DNA of 64,000 bases from Channa striata (taxonomy: Eukaryota; Chordata; Actinopteri; Anabantiformes; Channidae): positions 17,563,354 through 17,627,353 of the forward strand of contig CM065188.1 of the NCBI GenBank assembly GCA_033026295.1. The letters run 5' to 3'. The notes below the pieces were generated by a model. It worked only from the letters and a program-made list of their open reading frames with translations, was not told the origin of the DNA and did not search any database. Position 1 is the stretch's first letter. Each line of letters opens with the position of its first letter. Shown piece after piece: positions 46,201 to 58,015 of this stretch. A program made the translations under genes and the position numbers.

Positions 46201-49200
46201 CCAGAACATAAAGCTCATATGTAACATTGGGACTGAGGCCTAACAGTTTACTAACAGAACTATATGGAATCAAAAATGTTTTGCTCATATTATAAATGCG
46301 GCACAACATTTCCATACGTCCAATAACACGAATTCTGTAAATACCAGTGCAGTTTGTGGCTTTGTCCTTCCAATAATCCACCATCACCTGCATTCAGACA
46401 TTTATAAAAATAATGGATCAATTTCTTCACACTTGCTTTGTTCTCAGAGCCTTTTTTAATCATTGTAGTACCAGGATGTATTTTAATTTCTTTTTGGCCT
46501 CTAAATTACATCCAATCTTTTATAATCATGTTTTGTATGACATATTTCAGCAAAGACAGATTTCTGCAAATAATAGCAGATCACTTGAGAATACTTAAGT
46601 AATAAACACCATTTACATCTACATATAATTCATGTGCTCAAAACATAACTTAACGTCTTCAGAAATGGGGCACAAATATTATTCCATATGTGAACAATAG
46701 ACGTAATTTATGGTTTTGGTGCCAATTCTTTGTCAATAAAGTTCAAAACATTTATTTATATATAACAGAATGACTGACTGATTTCACGTTCACTGAATAA
46801 TCTCCATCTTATAGGTCGAATCCTTAACACTTTCTTTCTGGTTTGAACTAACAAAACGAAGCTTGTCCGGGTCTCAGTTTTCACGTACATGTGAGGTCTT
46901 AGAGGAATCAGTTTGTGGATTCTGTGCAGATATCTCAGGTCAAAGGTCACTTAGATTCAGCAGGGGTAAACAAACCAGAGCAGAGATGATACTCACTGCC
47001 AGAGGACGAGTGGTTGTTGAAGTCCAAGGCTTCCAGGATCAACGTGTACGACCTCTGCAAACACACACACAGAATAATCAGTGGAAGTTTAAAGAATTAC
47101 TCAATGAATCGAGTTTTAAAACGAGACATAAAAAGAAATGTCAAGGGATTCTTGGTTCCTGCTTTTTTCCACATTTTTAAAAAGTGGATATTTTGGATAA
47201 ACAATATGTCATAGAATGATGAACTGAGAAATGAGTAAAACAACAAAACCCAATATTTTGTGGAGGAGGAAAAGCATCAGGATAAAACTGTTGATTACTA
47301 TCCTATGGGCAACAGGTGAACCAACATAGAATCAATCAATAAAAGACATGTGCACCATTGAGAACAAACACACACATTACTTTTGGGTAGCACAGCTGAA
47401 TATCGCCTTTCATATATTATCTACCTGCACTTGCTCAATGACCAGCAGATCACATGAACATCAGCGGAAACGAAAACGCCCACAGACGTCAGGGAAATGT
47501 CCTGACGGCAGGATTTCTTTCACAGTTTCTTCTCTCATAGAGCACAGTGTGAGTTTAACTTCCAGGCTCATTATTTCGGCTCCACTTTGAAACCCTTTGT
47601 CTCCCTTAAGGCCACCGTCGCTCTCACCACTATCCAATAACAGACAGACTAGAGCCCGGGTTGGCGAGCGTCTGTTCTCTCGCTCTCTCTCTTTCTCTAT
47701 AGTGACACTCGAACTGGAGACAAGCAGGTCCCAAAAATAAAGAGCAGGACTCTAGTGTGTGGGTGACCATCTTTGGTAGGACCTCAGCCCTACAAAGTGA
47801 GGACACAACTGCAAAGATTTTGGACCAACATTGGACAAGGGCTGCGTCAGTCCCACAGAGGAGGTTCGATTTTTCGCACTTCCTACTGGAAGAAGCGTGA
47901 CAGAAGGGGGCTCCGCCCTCAGAGTTGTCATTTAAAAGATTTTTTTCCCTCCCTTGTTCTTTAATGAATGAAACTCTGAAAATGAAAGGACCACATAAGT
48001 AAATTACATTTAAAGTGACTTACATGTAAAAAATGTTTCCTCCTGCACGTCACTGACAGTATAGATATGTATAAATATGCCGTCTACCAGAATTTAAAAA
48101 ATAAAAACATGTTGTAATATATTATAATACTTAAACTAAACTCCCAAGTCCACAGTGTTCAAACTGCACATTCCCAGTATCTGCACTTGCAGCATTAAGG
48201 CCAAGGTAGGTTTAGCAGGTATTATACCAAAAAGTATAGAGGTGCAAGTGTGGCCTTTAGGTTTTAGGTAATTATCCAATTACAATAAATAAGAAGCTGC
48301 AAAACTGGGAAGAACTAGTAGGAAGTAATCAGGGAGAGCGCCCTGACATGGTCTGATTGGTTATGAGGGCGATGCTTGTTCAAACACCTTCACATAATGT
48401 ATTCAGGATGTTCTCTGAAGCACTTCCAGCAGGGATCCAGGTTTAGCGCCCTGACGTTCAGCGCTGAAAACCTGTGAACGCAGGTTGTTGACATCCATCC
48501 TGTGTGAAGGCAGCCGAGCACAAATGCACAACTGCTGCAGGAAAGCACAAACCTGGAGACGTTTCCTGGTTCACTGCAGAGCTGATTTAGAATTAGCACT
48601 GCATGAAAGAAATTAATGCCGCATTAAATGTGCCTGAACTTCCACCTAGGTGGTCTTACATCATCGTGTCCACATTTACCGAAGCCTGCTGGTGTTGGAG
48701 TGAATCCACAGCAGCTAGATAAACTCTCTCCACGCAGCACTCAGCACTGCAGGAAACCACGTGAAGTTTACAGATTAGTGGTTAGCTCGGGCTGTGATAT
48801 CGGGTTATCGAGTGCTCAGAGCTGCTGACAGGATTATTAGACCATAATGAGCTGTAACGGACATCACACGCAGCTTATTCATGTCTTAAAAGTTTCCAGT
48901 GTTTCAACGGAGGATGGAAACTTAAGGCGAACTCCGCTGTTCACACAGGCGGATTCATGTCCCACAGAACAGTGGGACAGGGACTCACAGGTGTTGTCAT
49001 GGGAAAACAGCAGACATGGAAGGTGCTGCGACTTGGGAGTTCAGCGTCTTGCCCAGTGACATTTGGACAAGTGGCCAGATCAAGCCACAGCTTCAACACC
49101 GTTCAAGAAACACGCTGAAAACTGAATGTTCAGTTTTATGAAAAGGACCATTTGTCTTTGCTGATTTAACAAAAGCACATGTGCTAGTACCGTGTTGGAC

Positions 49201-52200
49201 CCTGTTTTGCCTATAGAACTGAATAAATTCTCCGTGGCACAGCATTAACCAGGTGCTGGAAACATTTCTTAAAGATCTGGATCCATTTGGAAGTCGGGGA
49301 AAGCATCGTCCTCTCTGCACATGGACATTGCCATGTCCGTGGGGACAAATCAAGTGAGAAATGTAATAGTGAGCATGGATGATAGGCTGATTTTTTTTTA
49401 AATGCCATGCGGTCTACCAACTCTACCTTTGCGATCGAGCGGCAGATCCCGATCGACGTTTTGGGCTCCTGTGGTCTTGACCGTATCCACATCTTATGAG
49501 CAGTTGAAAACGTTGAGCAAAATGGTTCGTGAAATGATTCAACAGATTCTCTTGAATCCAGGGGCAGAATCAGTGAGACCTACACAAACCCTCCTGGCTG
49601 CTTCAAATACGGCACATCATGTCTCCAGTGTACCACAGAGCTCTTTACCACAACGCCACATAACTCTCACTAAAGCAGAACCGAACTAACACGCCGAAGC
49701 TGGAATCCCCTGAACAGCTCTTGCAACATCTTTGCATCACCTCTTTGGCTGAAACGCGATCAGGGCGTTGGGCCGATGCCTTGTGACCCTGGAGGAAAAA
49801 TAAACGTGTTGTCCGCGCAGTGGGTGGCACCTCGAAATGTTTAAGCAGCTAATTAGATTTTAGGAGAAGCTGAGGATGGGAACCTGACAGCTGGTCAACT
49901 GCCAACAGGTTCCACTTTCTCCTTGCCAAAAAAAAAAAAAAAGTACCAGCATTCGTCTGCATGCTGTTGGTGATTTCTCGTCACTCCCCGTCCCTTTGAT
50001 TGTTTGATTGAGGAGGTGGAACTGCTTTCTCTGGCTGCAGGCTCGGTGTGGGAAAATAGTTTGTGAGCAGCAGAGCCAGGCGACATGTGGAGGCAAGTCC
50101 AGTGAGTGAGGAGGGAGGTGCAGAGGTCTGAACTCAGTCACACTGAAATAAAAAATAAAAACTTCCTCTGTTTATCTTCTGTTTGATGACTTTATCTGAT
50201 GCCTGGTCCAGGCTAAGCGATAGCATGATGAGAACAACATGCACGGCAGACACTGTTGGCTCTCAAAGTAAGAATCTGGAACATTCGGGCCTCCCTGGGG
50301 AGACCCACGGCAAAACAAGAAACCTTTAGATTTCACAGCAGCTAATGCTTATTTTCTCAAGTTCTGAGAGCCCGAAATGACATGTACAATTTAGTCTCTG
50401 AAAATGTCTACAATTTGTGGTTTATGATGACAAGAGCAAATTCTCACACTTGAGAAGCTGTGACCAGAACATGTTTGATGAAGAACCAGATCAAGCAAGA
50501 ACACCAATCAATCTTTCAAACAGCTGTGTGTAATTTTACAGAAAAGATGTGCGTTTCCTTTCTGGAGGAGGACAAACGTTTGACTTTGGTTTATGGCTGA
50601 ATCAATTAGAAAACCAATGTTGATCAAGCAAGGTGAAAAGTGATTCTGCTTTAGGCACATTTTAGAAATTCCCTTGTGAATATAAATCTGCCATTAAAGG
50701 AACGGTTCAAAGTCTTTGGGAAATCCTCACTTTGCTCCTTTTGCTCAGCGAGATGTTCAGGATTCAGTCCACTTGTTGGGTGTGATGTAAACTGTGGTTT
50801 CCAGGTCCAGTCACACACTAACATGGTTGTATAAGCTCTACCACACAACCACATCCTTCTCCAGTGAAGCATCATTGGCAGTAAAAAAAGAAACAGGACT
50901 TGGTTCGTCAGACTTGTGCAGACGGTGCAGACGTCCTGTAGGCCTGCGATTAACGACAGTGTCTCAACTCATTCAAAAAGACCATTAATAAGGTGAAGGT
51001 GTTTAGGGGAGTTGGCAGGAAGCTGGCAACAGCTAGTCTATGAACATGGCAGATTATTTTAGACTGTGTTCACTTTAACTTTGGATTAGTTTAACTCTGG
51101 GCGGTCTGCGGGGTTACGTGTCGTGTGCAGCACCATGGTCCCGAGGAGGCTGGTTCCTTTCCCTGCCTGCCGAGCACACTGCATATGAGTGAAACAACTA
51201 ATTTTAAAAAGAAAAAACTAAACCGAAGCACTTGACTTGAGTTGACTGACAGCTAATGTTTTCCCTGGTTTACAATAGAAAGCTCTAAAAGTCGGCATAA
51301 CTTAGTTGTAAAGTAACTTCATTACTACAGCGTCTAAAAGTCTAAAAACACTGGGTTAAAACAGATTAACCAGTTTCCATCATAAATCATCAAGAAAAAT
51401 CAGGCAATGTTTCTCTTAATTTATAAACCTAATAGTGCTGGAAACAGATTGATCCAAAATTATTTAGGAAAACAAGACGTTCGCAAACCAAAACAGGGGA
51501 GGCCGTTTTACGTAAAAATGACATTTTTTACATGATCTTATCAGTTTTGTTTAGTTTTTCCAGTAAGCCACTGGATTCAACTCGTTCCTATTAAAACCAA
51601 CATGCAGGGACTTGATAACTGTTGGCAAATCATCACTGTGTGGAAATGCAAATAAGAGTGTGGCTGGACCGTGTAAGCGTGCGCTGACGGAACTGACAGA
51701 TCAAACTCGTGTAACGTTCACTTTGATGGATCACGGGGAAAAACCTTGCGATAACACGAGCGACGCGTCGTCTGCATGGGCTGATACAGGAACAACAGAG
51801 AGAGAATAATCGAAGAGCGACTGGACGACTTCAGACCCTTTCTGTGCCGTCCCACCTTAGAACTCACCGGGGCAGTTATGGTCTGGTTCTGCTCCGGTTT
51901 TGCTTTCTCACTACTTTTCCTTTTGATTTCTAATGCTAATCTTACGCTACATTCGAAAGACCGAAGGACAACAACATTCTTCTGTTACGGGCTGAAAACT
52001 CTCCTTTCAGGTTTTGGACTCCACTTGTGCTTTCACAGAGTTTTTTTTCCTGCTGACCTACAATCAACACTTGTGGCCCCGGTCAGGGAACAGAAACATG
52101 GGAAACTTCTCTGTAATGTCCGTTTTTACCCAAAGTAACTTAACCTCAAACCCCAAACGCTGGTTTAGGTTTCTGTAAAATGTCAGCTTCAACATCAGTG

Positions 52201-52489
52201 CAGCTGTGACTAAAACTGGTTTAAACTCCAAATGAATCCATCCATAAACAGCATATATGTTCTAACACCGGTAAACCTCCAATTTCAGACACTGACTGCT
52301 GGGCGACCACTCATCCATCCAGCTCCACAACTGCACGCGTGATTCATTGGTTTGAGAGAGAGTGTGTGTCTGTGTGTGTGTCTGTGTGTGTGTCTGTGTG
52401 TGTGTCTGTGTGTGTGTCTGTGTGTGTGTCTGTGTGTGTGTCTGTGTGTCTGTGTGTCTGTGTGTCTGTGTGTCTGTGTGTCTGTGTGT

Positions 52490-52526
<37 letters not shown>

Positions 52527-54932
52527 GGGGTGGTCTGGTCAAAATCAGCATTAAAGTCAGAGGAGCAAGAAAAAAGAAAAGTGCTGCACTTTTTCACCAT
52601 CATTTTCACAAACCAGGATATGACACAGTAATCAGATTACATATTATGCTTGTGTGTGTAGATGCTCCGGCGGGGCCGAGGAAAAGGGGGCAAACAAGAG
52701 CGAGAGAAAGGAGACGGAAAAGGGACGCAGCGGTTAAAAACATCCTAAAAAAAAAGACAAACACTGCAAGTAGGACATCAGGAAGGACAGGATCAAAAGA
52801 GTAAGAGGTCGAACCCAAAATGAAGAAAGAGAAAAGGAGGAGGAACCGAAGGTGGAGTGCGGCAGGTCTGGCATGACTCTACACATCCTGAGCCGCCCTC
52901 AAAGCTCCAATAAACATGGCTGACGCACACGGAGATGCTGTCTGGGTCGGTCCCGCCAGGGGGAGGAGACGACGACAGAAACCTCATCCTGCTTGATGAC
53001 CACGACAGCAGCTTCACGTGCCAGTTACCAGGGTCAGCAGCAGGAATGACCCGCAGCAGGCCTAGTGCAGCCGCCAACAACAGCCCTTGATCCTCCATCA
53101 CGCCGCGAGGTCGCCGCTCCAACTGGGAAACCACAGCGGCCACTGATGAGCACATGAAACCTCAGCCAATGTCTGCCGAGCGCCACAGAGACCTGGACCC
53201 TGAGGCATCGCCCTCTGACAGCACAGAAACCAAACAGATTCAGCTCGGAGCTGGACTACATGCACCCACCAGGAACAAGGTCCCTGAGGGGCTCAGAATT
53301 ATCAGTCCAACCCAGGAGCCTTGGACAGAGCCTGATAATTATTATTTACAAGCCAAAATTTTATAATTACAAGCTGAAACTCATAAATGTTAAATTACAG
53401 GGTGTAATTATGAAATTACCCGACAGTATATCATTATTTCACATGGCTGGACCAAAAGACACCGAGCAAAAATCGGTTTGTTTTCCTGGCTGTTTTATCT
53501 CCAACTTTTACAAATAGAGAAATTCTGTTGATCTCACACAAACAACTGCAACACTAACGGACGGACACATGGACACTTGTTCCAGGAGACACGGACTGTG
53601 CATCATTATCCACATTAGTACAATATCACGCGTCCCCCTTCCACCGCATTAGGAACAACCATAAATCACCGTGATTTCGGTCTTACATCCGGGTCTTGGA
53701 CTCACCGGCCACGCAAAGCTGAAGGGCAACACCATCCTGGCCTTGTCGCTCTTCCTTAAAGTGAACGTATTCCCACCGAGCACGGGCGTGGAGGCGGTGC
53801 CGAAGCTGCAGGGTCCGCCCGAGGACACCTTCAGCTGGTACTCCTTCAGACACACCCGGAAGTAGGTGTCGCATTCGTCCGCCGTGCACCTCTGATTCTT
53901 CTCGTCCCGGGACCCGTCGCAGCAGGCTCCGGTCTGCAGCTGTCCGTTAACATTCTGCACTGACTGGACCTGAAGCTCAAAGTGTCCCGATGCTGAGGAG
54001 ACCTGCAGAGAGAGGGGACAGGTGAGTTAACAGCGGGAAGTGGGACAACTTAGAGCAACTATGGTCACCCTGAACAAGAAGGTACTCGAGGGCGCAGCTG
54101 GTTCTTTGTCCCATTAAACTGCTGCAGATGCTTTGAACATTTAACACCAGAGCAGGTTCCTGGGTCTCATTATCCGGGTAGGACCAGGTCTCACGGTGTT
54201 GTTCCATGCAGATCTACATGAAAGGTCAGGTTGTCCAGTCCAAAGATTTTTTTTCATTATTAACTATCCGTGAAAGACAAGACGTGATGAATCTGTAAAG
54301 AAGTTATGAAGACAAAGCTCAAATTCTGGGCCAGGGGTCCAATCATTTTTATGAAAATGATTGACAGGAGGCTAATGTTACTGACCCTGTCAGTCATCTT
54401 CTTACAAACAGCGGGAAACGCCTTTTACCAGCAGTGTCCTCACACCTCAGAATCCTCAGAATTATTGCAGCTCGACTCTGTTTTCCATCATTCATTTCAA
54501 GAAACCGAAGCTCCTGGGAACGTCTAAAGATCAAACCTCTTCCAACAACGCAGCGACGAGCAGACGGAGCCGGAAAGAGACGGAATCCTCCTCGGCAGGA
54601 TCCGGAGCCAGTGCGTGTGATCCACAGCGGAGCAGGACTCCCATGGATCCGGTCCGTGTATGAACGCAGGTCTGAATCCTAATCTATGGCCCTTTAGTCC
54701 TTAACTTGCCCTTAAAGTGTCGCTGTAATCAGCTGGATCGGGCTGACGGACCTTTTTCTGCTAAATTTGATGCGACACACGAATCTCACGCACATTCCGT
54801 GAAGACCCGAAGTCCAGGTCCCGGTACGAGCCGGGAACTTGTAGGAACTTTCAGAGCTGCGGGACTCGGACGTACCTGGACGCGGGCGGCGAACAGCAGC
54901 AGCAGCAGCTGCAGGCTCCGTTGGAGGCTCAT
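31714..54932 (-). CDS. jag1: Jagged1, Notch ligand (26 exons)
   Basis: Type I membrane ligand that activates Notch receptors on neighbouring cells. All 26 coding exons were placed by GT-AG sites and phase: 57, 297, 58, 258, 61, 131, 120, 114, 114, 114, 47, 174, 151, 165, 114, 114, 114, 117, 28, 86, 114, 110, 230, 132, 151 and 529 nt. Domains in order: signal peptide (residues 1-19 from exon 1), MNNL/C2-like region, DSL domain, 16 EGF-like repeats, cysteine-rich region (from about residue 850), one membrane span (about 1060-1084) and a cytoplasmic tail ending NRMEYVV, a PDZ-binding end. This tail marks jagged1 rather than jagged2, which ends differently. The predicted length is about 1233 residues once two one-base frame breaks (exons 23 and 26) are allowed for. 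Whether it is the teleost a or b copy cannot be decided here. Confidence 0.95.
32098..32140 (-). other. jag1: one-base frame break in jag1 exon 26
   Basis: The membrane-span frame ends RRRRKLSGHMG and then drifts through a serine-rich stretch to an early stop. The homologous tail (AAEDNNALHNS, REQLNHIKNPIEK) is in the frame reached by adding one base. A run of five C on + (32129-32133) is the likeliest place, but any site in the interval would serve. Confidence 0.7.
34199..34202 (-). other. jag1: one-base frame break in jag1 exon 23
   Basis: On the - strand the run reads GTGGGGAC. The upstream frame gives ECPTGQTCVPV and then non-homologous residues. The frame with DEHCFVKPCSSQGEC, clearly homologous, begins one base out. 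Five rather than four G would join them and give a 231-nt exon. Confidence 0.8.
34894..42470 (-). CDS. jag1: jag1 exons 6-22: EGF-like repeats and start of the cysteine-rich region
   Basis: Exon coordinates: 6, 42340-42470; 7, 41928-42047; 8, 41242-41355; 9, 41050-41163; 10, 39576-39689; 11, 39220-39266; 12, 38380-38553; 13, 37745-37895; 14, 37489-37653; 15, 37281-37394; 16, 37092-37205; 17, 36704-36817; 18, 36507-36623; 19, 36085-36112; 20, 35482-35567; 21, 35204-35317; 22, 34894-35003. Most are 114-nt phase-1 modules, one calcium-binding EGF each (D-x-D/N-E-C start, C-x-N-G-G-x-C core). Exon 14 is the atypical loop with VCGPHG. Exon 22 begins the cysteine-rich part (GRPCVFRG). Every exon is open and joins in phase. 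The exon 17 donor is the weak GTCGGT. Confidence 0.94.
39690..41049. other. jag1 intron 9, no recognisable feature
   Basis: This 1.36-kb intron separates EGF exons 9 and 10. No repeat or conserved exon-like unit is recognised in it. Confidence 0.5.
41400..41520. repeat. possible degenerate GTACTGATAC-type fish repeat
   Basis: Within jag1 intron 7, the segment CTCAGTACAAGTACATACAT followed by CTGAGTACTGATACAGGTAC resembles a common fish repeat with GAGTACTGATAC units. The boundaries are uncertain. Confidence 0.35.
42651..47054 (-). CDS. jag1: jag1 exons 3-5: end of the MNNL domain, DSL domain, start of EGF1
   Basis: Exon 3 is 46997-47054 (RSYTLILEALDFNNHSSSG). Exon 4 is 43108-43365; it encodes the HSGMINPSQQWQ segment and the DSL module, with [20 protein letters not shown] and a cysteine spacing as in Notch ligands. 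This is the surface that contacts the Notch EGF11-12 region in the known family. Exon 5 is 42651-42711 (ICRQGCSTEHGSCKVPGEC), 61 nt. The intron between exons 3 and 4 is 3.6 kb and holds a LINE relic. Confidence 0.95.
43660..44434 (+). mobile_element. decayed Rex1/L2-like LINE fragment
   Basis: It lies antisense to jag1 in the intron between exons 3 and 4. Reverse-transcriptase similarity is visible in broken frames: VMKSLEHLILSHIKDITDPL, the NRSVDDAVNMALHFILQHLD segment, DISSAFN (motif A), QGCVLSPLLYSLH (motif B) and LLKFADDTTLFGLI (catalytic FADD). Several stops and indels are present. The 3' end reads GCAATAAACAGATTCCTGGT followed by TTCTGATTCTGATTT, the usual simple-repeat tail. The copy is old and inactive. 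Confidence 0.8.
49035..49095 (-). repeat. SINE fragment, reverse orientation
   Basis: TTCAGCGTCTTGCCCAGTGA followed by CATTTGGACAAGTGG is a diverged reverse copy of the SINE core with AAGACACTGA. Confidence 0.4.
49170..49300. repeat. fragment of a widespread teleost interspersed repeat
   Basis: GCTAGTACCGTGTTGGACCC, then TGTTTTGCCTATAGAACTGA, CTCCGTGGCACAGCATTAAC and AGGTGCTGGAAACATTTC follow the order of a very common teleost repeat (TAGTACCGGGTTGGACC, CCTTCAGAACTGCC, GTGGCATAG, AGGTGCTGGAAACATTCC). I recognise the motifs but cannot name the family with confidence. Confidence 0.6.
52351..52525 (+). repeat. compound (TGTGTGTGTC)n / (TGTGTGTC)n / (TG)n microsatellite
   Basis: About 175 bases show period-10 units (TGTGTGTGTC) in the first half and period-8 units (TGTGTGTC) in the second, with a pure TG run at the right end. 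It lies in jag1 intron 2. It opens long artefactual reading frames on both strands. Confidence 0.95.
53706..54932 (-). CDS. jag1: jag1 exons 1-2: signal peptide and N-terminal MNNL domain
   Basis: Exon 1 coding is 54876-54932, with the ATG at 54930-54932. It reads MSLQRSLQLLLLLFAARVQ, a clear signal peptide, and ends at a GTACGT donor. Exon 2 is 53706-54002, acceptor CTCTGCAG. It starts VSSASGHFELQVQSVQNVNG and carries CCDGSRD, the DTYFRVCLKEYQ motif and FTLRKSDKARMVLPFSFAWP. This is the N-terminal C2-like module that helps bind Notch and lipids. Both junctions are phase 0. Confidence 0.95.
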
Positions 54933-55260
54933 GCCGACGCCTCGCTGCTTCCGGCGGCTCTCGGGGCTCAGTGGTGGTCGGTGCGACCGTTCAGGGACGT
55001 GCACGGGCGGGTGAGGAGCCTCCGTCCCGCCGCGGTCCTGCACCTCGTCCGGGATCCTTCGGTCTGCGTCGGTCCGCTCTGAGCGGGGCCCGGAGGACGC
55101 CGGGTAATAAGCGCCCGCTCGGGGCGGGGCGGGGCCTGGGGCCAGGCCACGCCCTCACGGGCAGCGGTTTGGTGACGGTCGGTTCACACGAAGGTGGAGA
55201 CGCGGCTTCGCACCCGGACACCGGCTCTGACGCCCCGCAGCCAAGAAGAAGCTGAAGCTT
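54933..55260 (-). promoter_or_regulatory. jag1: jag1 5' UTR and GC-rich core promoter
   Basis: The sequence is CpG- and GC-dense from about 54780 to 55250 and becomes AT-rich beyond. On the - strand, two overlapping GC boxes (CCCCGCCCCGCCCC, 55121-55136) are followed about 15 bases downstream by CTTATTA (55105-55111), a possible weak TATA-like element. A start site near 55070-55085 would give a 5' UTR of about 150 bases. The start site is inferred only. Confidence 0.55.
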
Positions 55261-55389
55261 CCATCCGTTTATTACAGGCACAGCTGGGACACAATATGAA
55301 ATATGGATGAAATTAACCATAAGTGAATAGTTCAACTTGTAAAAGTGGAATTTATAAGCCTGGAAATGTCGAAGCTGCTACAAGACACA

Positions 55390-55855
55390 CCCGGACATTC
55401 ATAAACACTGAACAATTTAATATTTCACATACTCATTGCACTGGCCTGTATATACTCACCCACATGTCCATCACACATTCATATTTGTAAGTTTCTGTGT
55501 ATGCACATGTATTTACCTGATGGTAGTAAATAGCAAACTGCAAATCATATTCATATCTGGTTGTTTATTCCTGGTTATTATAACAGCCAATGTATAGCTT
55601 TATCTAACTGTAAACTGTACATATGAAATATCTGTGCTCATCTATTGTAAATCCCTGATTATAGCTAACAACAGCCTGTATATAGTATGTTCATAGCATC
55701 TGTAAATATGATCCATATCTTCTCGTGTACATATTTTCTAGAGGTAACTTATAACCTGTGTTCTGCACTTGCTGCTTATTGCACATAAACTGCATTTCGT
55801 TGCCTTGTACTTGTACATGTGCAATGACCATCAAGTTGAATCTAATCTTTTATTG
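55390..55855 (+). repeat. LINE 3' UTR fragment
   Basis: AATATTTCACATACTCATTGCA, a long tract of TGTATATA-like text, then TGCACTTGCTGCTTATTGCA, AACTGCATTTCGTTGCCTTG, TACTTGTACATGTGCAATGA and AGTTGAATCTAATCTTTT match the familiar 3' end of fish LINEs with a TAATCT-type tail. No reverse-transcriptase frame remains. It lies upstream of the jag1 promoter. Confidence 0.65.
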
Positions 55856-55860
55856 GAGTA

Positions 55861-57735
55861 TTTGTTGTAGGATTATCCAGCTACTGGATTCAAAGCATCT
55901 TTAATTCTTCATCAACTCAAGCTTTTATCAAGCTGATGAAATCCCCTGAAACGTGATGGTGAAATAAAGGAATTTCATTTTTATATGAAAGAAATGTGTA
56001 AGTTTCCATCGGTCCAATACCTGCAGCTCAACTTATTCTGTCCCGGGCCGCGAGGGATGGAACCTCGAGGCCTGGGCCGGTCTTTGTTCTGACAGAGACA
56101 CACACAGACAGACAACCATTCACACTCAGGTTCAAACCCACTGGGATTTTAGAGCCAACGTGCACGTCTCAGACAGGTGGAGCGGTTCGTGCTGCGTCCT
56201 GCAGCCTTCCTCCCTGTGAACCAGGAAATGTAAAGGCTCTTTAAACTGTTTTACAAACTACAACAATGGAACTCTCAAACAAATCAGGAAACAACAAGCT
56301 ACACGTTGTTGTCAAAAGTACGCGGCCTCCTCTCATACACAGACCCTTCAAAATAAAAGCCCCTGTGGTCTACGAGGCTTAACATCCCAAACTGGTCGGA
56401 GAAGCAGCACCAACAAAGAAGAGCTTTGTGATGTGGCTCATGCCAGTTTGCTCTGGGCTGACGACACTGCAAAGATGAGTATGCAGAGCTGCACATTCTG
56501 CACTTGGGTGAGAAGGAAGAGAAAACCTTCTGCAAACCACAGCAAGTGAAAGTCAGATTAACATTTTCAGAGCAGATGGTTTAATGCAAGACATGACAAC
56601 CACCTCCACAGTCACCATCAGCAGCAGCATCTTCCAAAAAAAGATTCTGTGCGTTTGTTTCTCATTCTGCATTTAAACATGTGAAAACCAGTTTCCATCT
56701 GATTTCTGAGCAGCGGCAGAATGAAGATGGAAACACCTTCAAGTGTGTGGACAAGACAAAACAAAGGGTTTGACAGCAACAGACTTTAAAATATGAAACC
56801 TGTAATTATGAGGAAAGGACTTTATAAATCCAGATTCAAATGTGCGAGTACGGGGAGTGGAGGAATGAAAGGAGGCAGAGGAGGCGGTGACAGGGGGAGG
56901 AGAAGGAGAGCGACAGAACAAAGGTGGCCTCCTCTTTATTCTCAAATTAGAGCAGCTGAACTCTTTTCCCTCAAGGAGCCTCATGAATAGATTATTGGAC
57001 TGCCGTCACTGAAAGGGAGACAAAACACTCCCCCACAAAGCTGACCCCCCCCACCACCACCAGCTCCTCCCCCTACACCGATGCCACCGACTCCTGCTCC
57101 CCTGAAATTTTTCGTTTCAGGGCCCAAACAATGCGGGTCACGCTGAGCCGCCTGCTCACGTTACTCGTGAGGTTTCTGTGCATAAGATGGTCGTTTGTGG
57201 TGGGAGGAGAAATTCACAATAAATGAATCAAGTAAAGTGAAGATGCTGTACATCAAAACAACAAACTCAGGTTTCTTTATTTGTTCCTCAAAGTAAAAGT
57301 CCGGAGAATGAAGAGCAAAGTCTCCGGTTCCTACGGCGTCCTGCTGAGGTAAGTGTTTGCCAGATTTGTCTGCAGCCTGATGAAAAAACCACACACATGG
57401 AACTGACCGCGGTTAATAAAGCAATATGTAAAATATGTAAAGCAAATCTCTCTGTGGAAAAATGTCTGCAGAGCTTAAAACAGCTGATGAACAAAGAGCT
57501 GCAGGCGGCTAATTGGACAGTGAACCGGCTACCAGCTGCTAGCAGGTACTGACCCGCCTGCAGGGGCGGGCGATGTAAACCATCCAACTGTCAGATGTGT
57601 ATGGATGGAATTAACATGGTCCAGGCAGTCCAGGCTTGTTTGCAGATCGAGAAGGTGGACCAGGAGTCCCGGATGACACCACGTCCTGAGCTACTGCGAC
57701 GCTGTGTGGAGACTCTGCCCGTCATTACGAATGTC
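55861..57735. other. intergenic, no gene recognised
   Basis: Only short open frames without domains are present. A pyrimidine-rich segment with C runs lies at 57040-57080. Nothing else is supported. Confidence 0.45.
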
Positions 57736-57739
57736 GAGA

Positions 57740-58015
57740 GATGTACAGCAGAATGAGAATCAGGACGGTGATGAATGATGACACGTGATGATCCGGTACG
57801 AGTCGGTGGGAGACTGGATCGCCTGTGGTGCTGATCAGTCTGAGGCTCACAGTGTGGGGGGGTGGGAATTGTTCAGAAAGCCACAAGACGTGAGTCCAGC
57901 TCCTCCCCCACACCAGAGGACACTCTCCTGATTCATTCGTCCAGATATTTAACCGCTGGACACAGCTGGGAATTGAACCCATGACCTGCTCGTTACTAAC
58001 CTACTAAGCCTCAGC
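57740..58015 (-). repeat. possible tRNA-derived SINE, reverse orientation
   Basis: The - strand near 58015-57960 reads like a tRNA head: GGCTTAGTAGGTTAGTAACG (A-box-like) and CATGGGTTCAATTCCCAGCT (B-box-like GGTTCAATTCC), spaced as in tRNA genes. The remainder to the left would be the SINE body, but I cannot confirm its extent. The head lacks a full tRNA fold, so I do not call a tRNA gene. Confidence 0.5.

Larger units (their letters stand above)
47055..53705. other. jag1 intron 2, with repeats
   Basis: At 6.65 kb this is the largest jag1 intron. It holds the compound microsatellite at 52351-52525, a SINE fragment near 49035-49095, an interspersed-repeat fragment near 49170-49300, and otherwise no recognisable element or gene. 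Open frames on both strands at 52262-52609 and 52352-52804 are readings of the microsatellite. Confidence 0.5.

Noticed and set aside
52262..52804. Long open frames rich in C-V or T-H repeats on both strands
   Set aside because: They are translations of the TG/TC microsatellite and its flanks.
31714..54932. Assignment of the Notch ligand to jagged2
   Set aside because: The tail with REQLNHIKNPIEK and the NRMEYVV terminus match jagged1; jagged2 has a different C-terminus.
57950..58015. tRNA gene on the - strand
   Set aside because: Only internal promoter-like boxes are visible; the acceptor and anticodon stems do not pair convincingly by eye.
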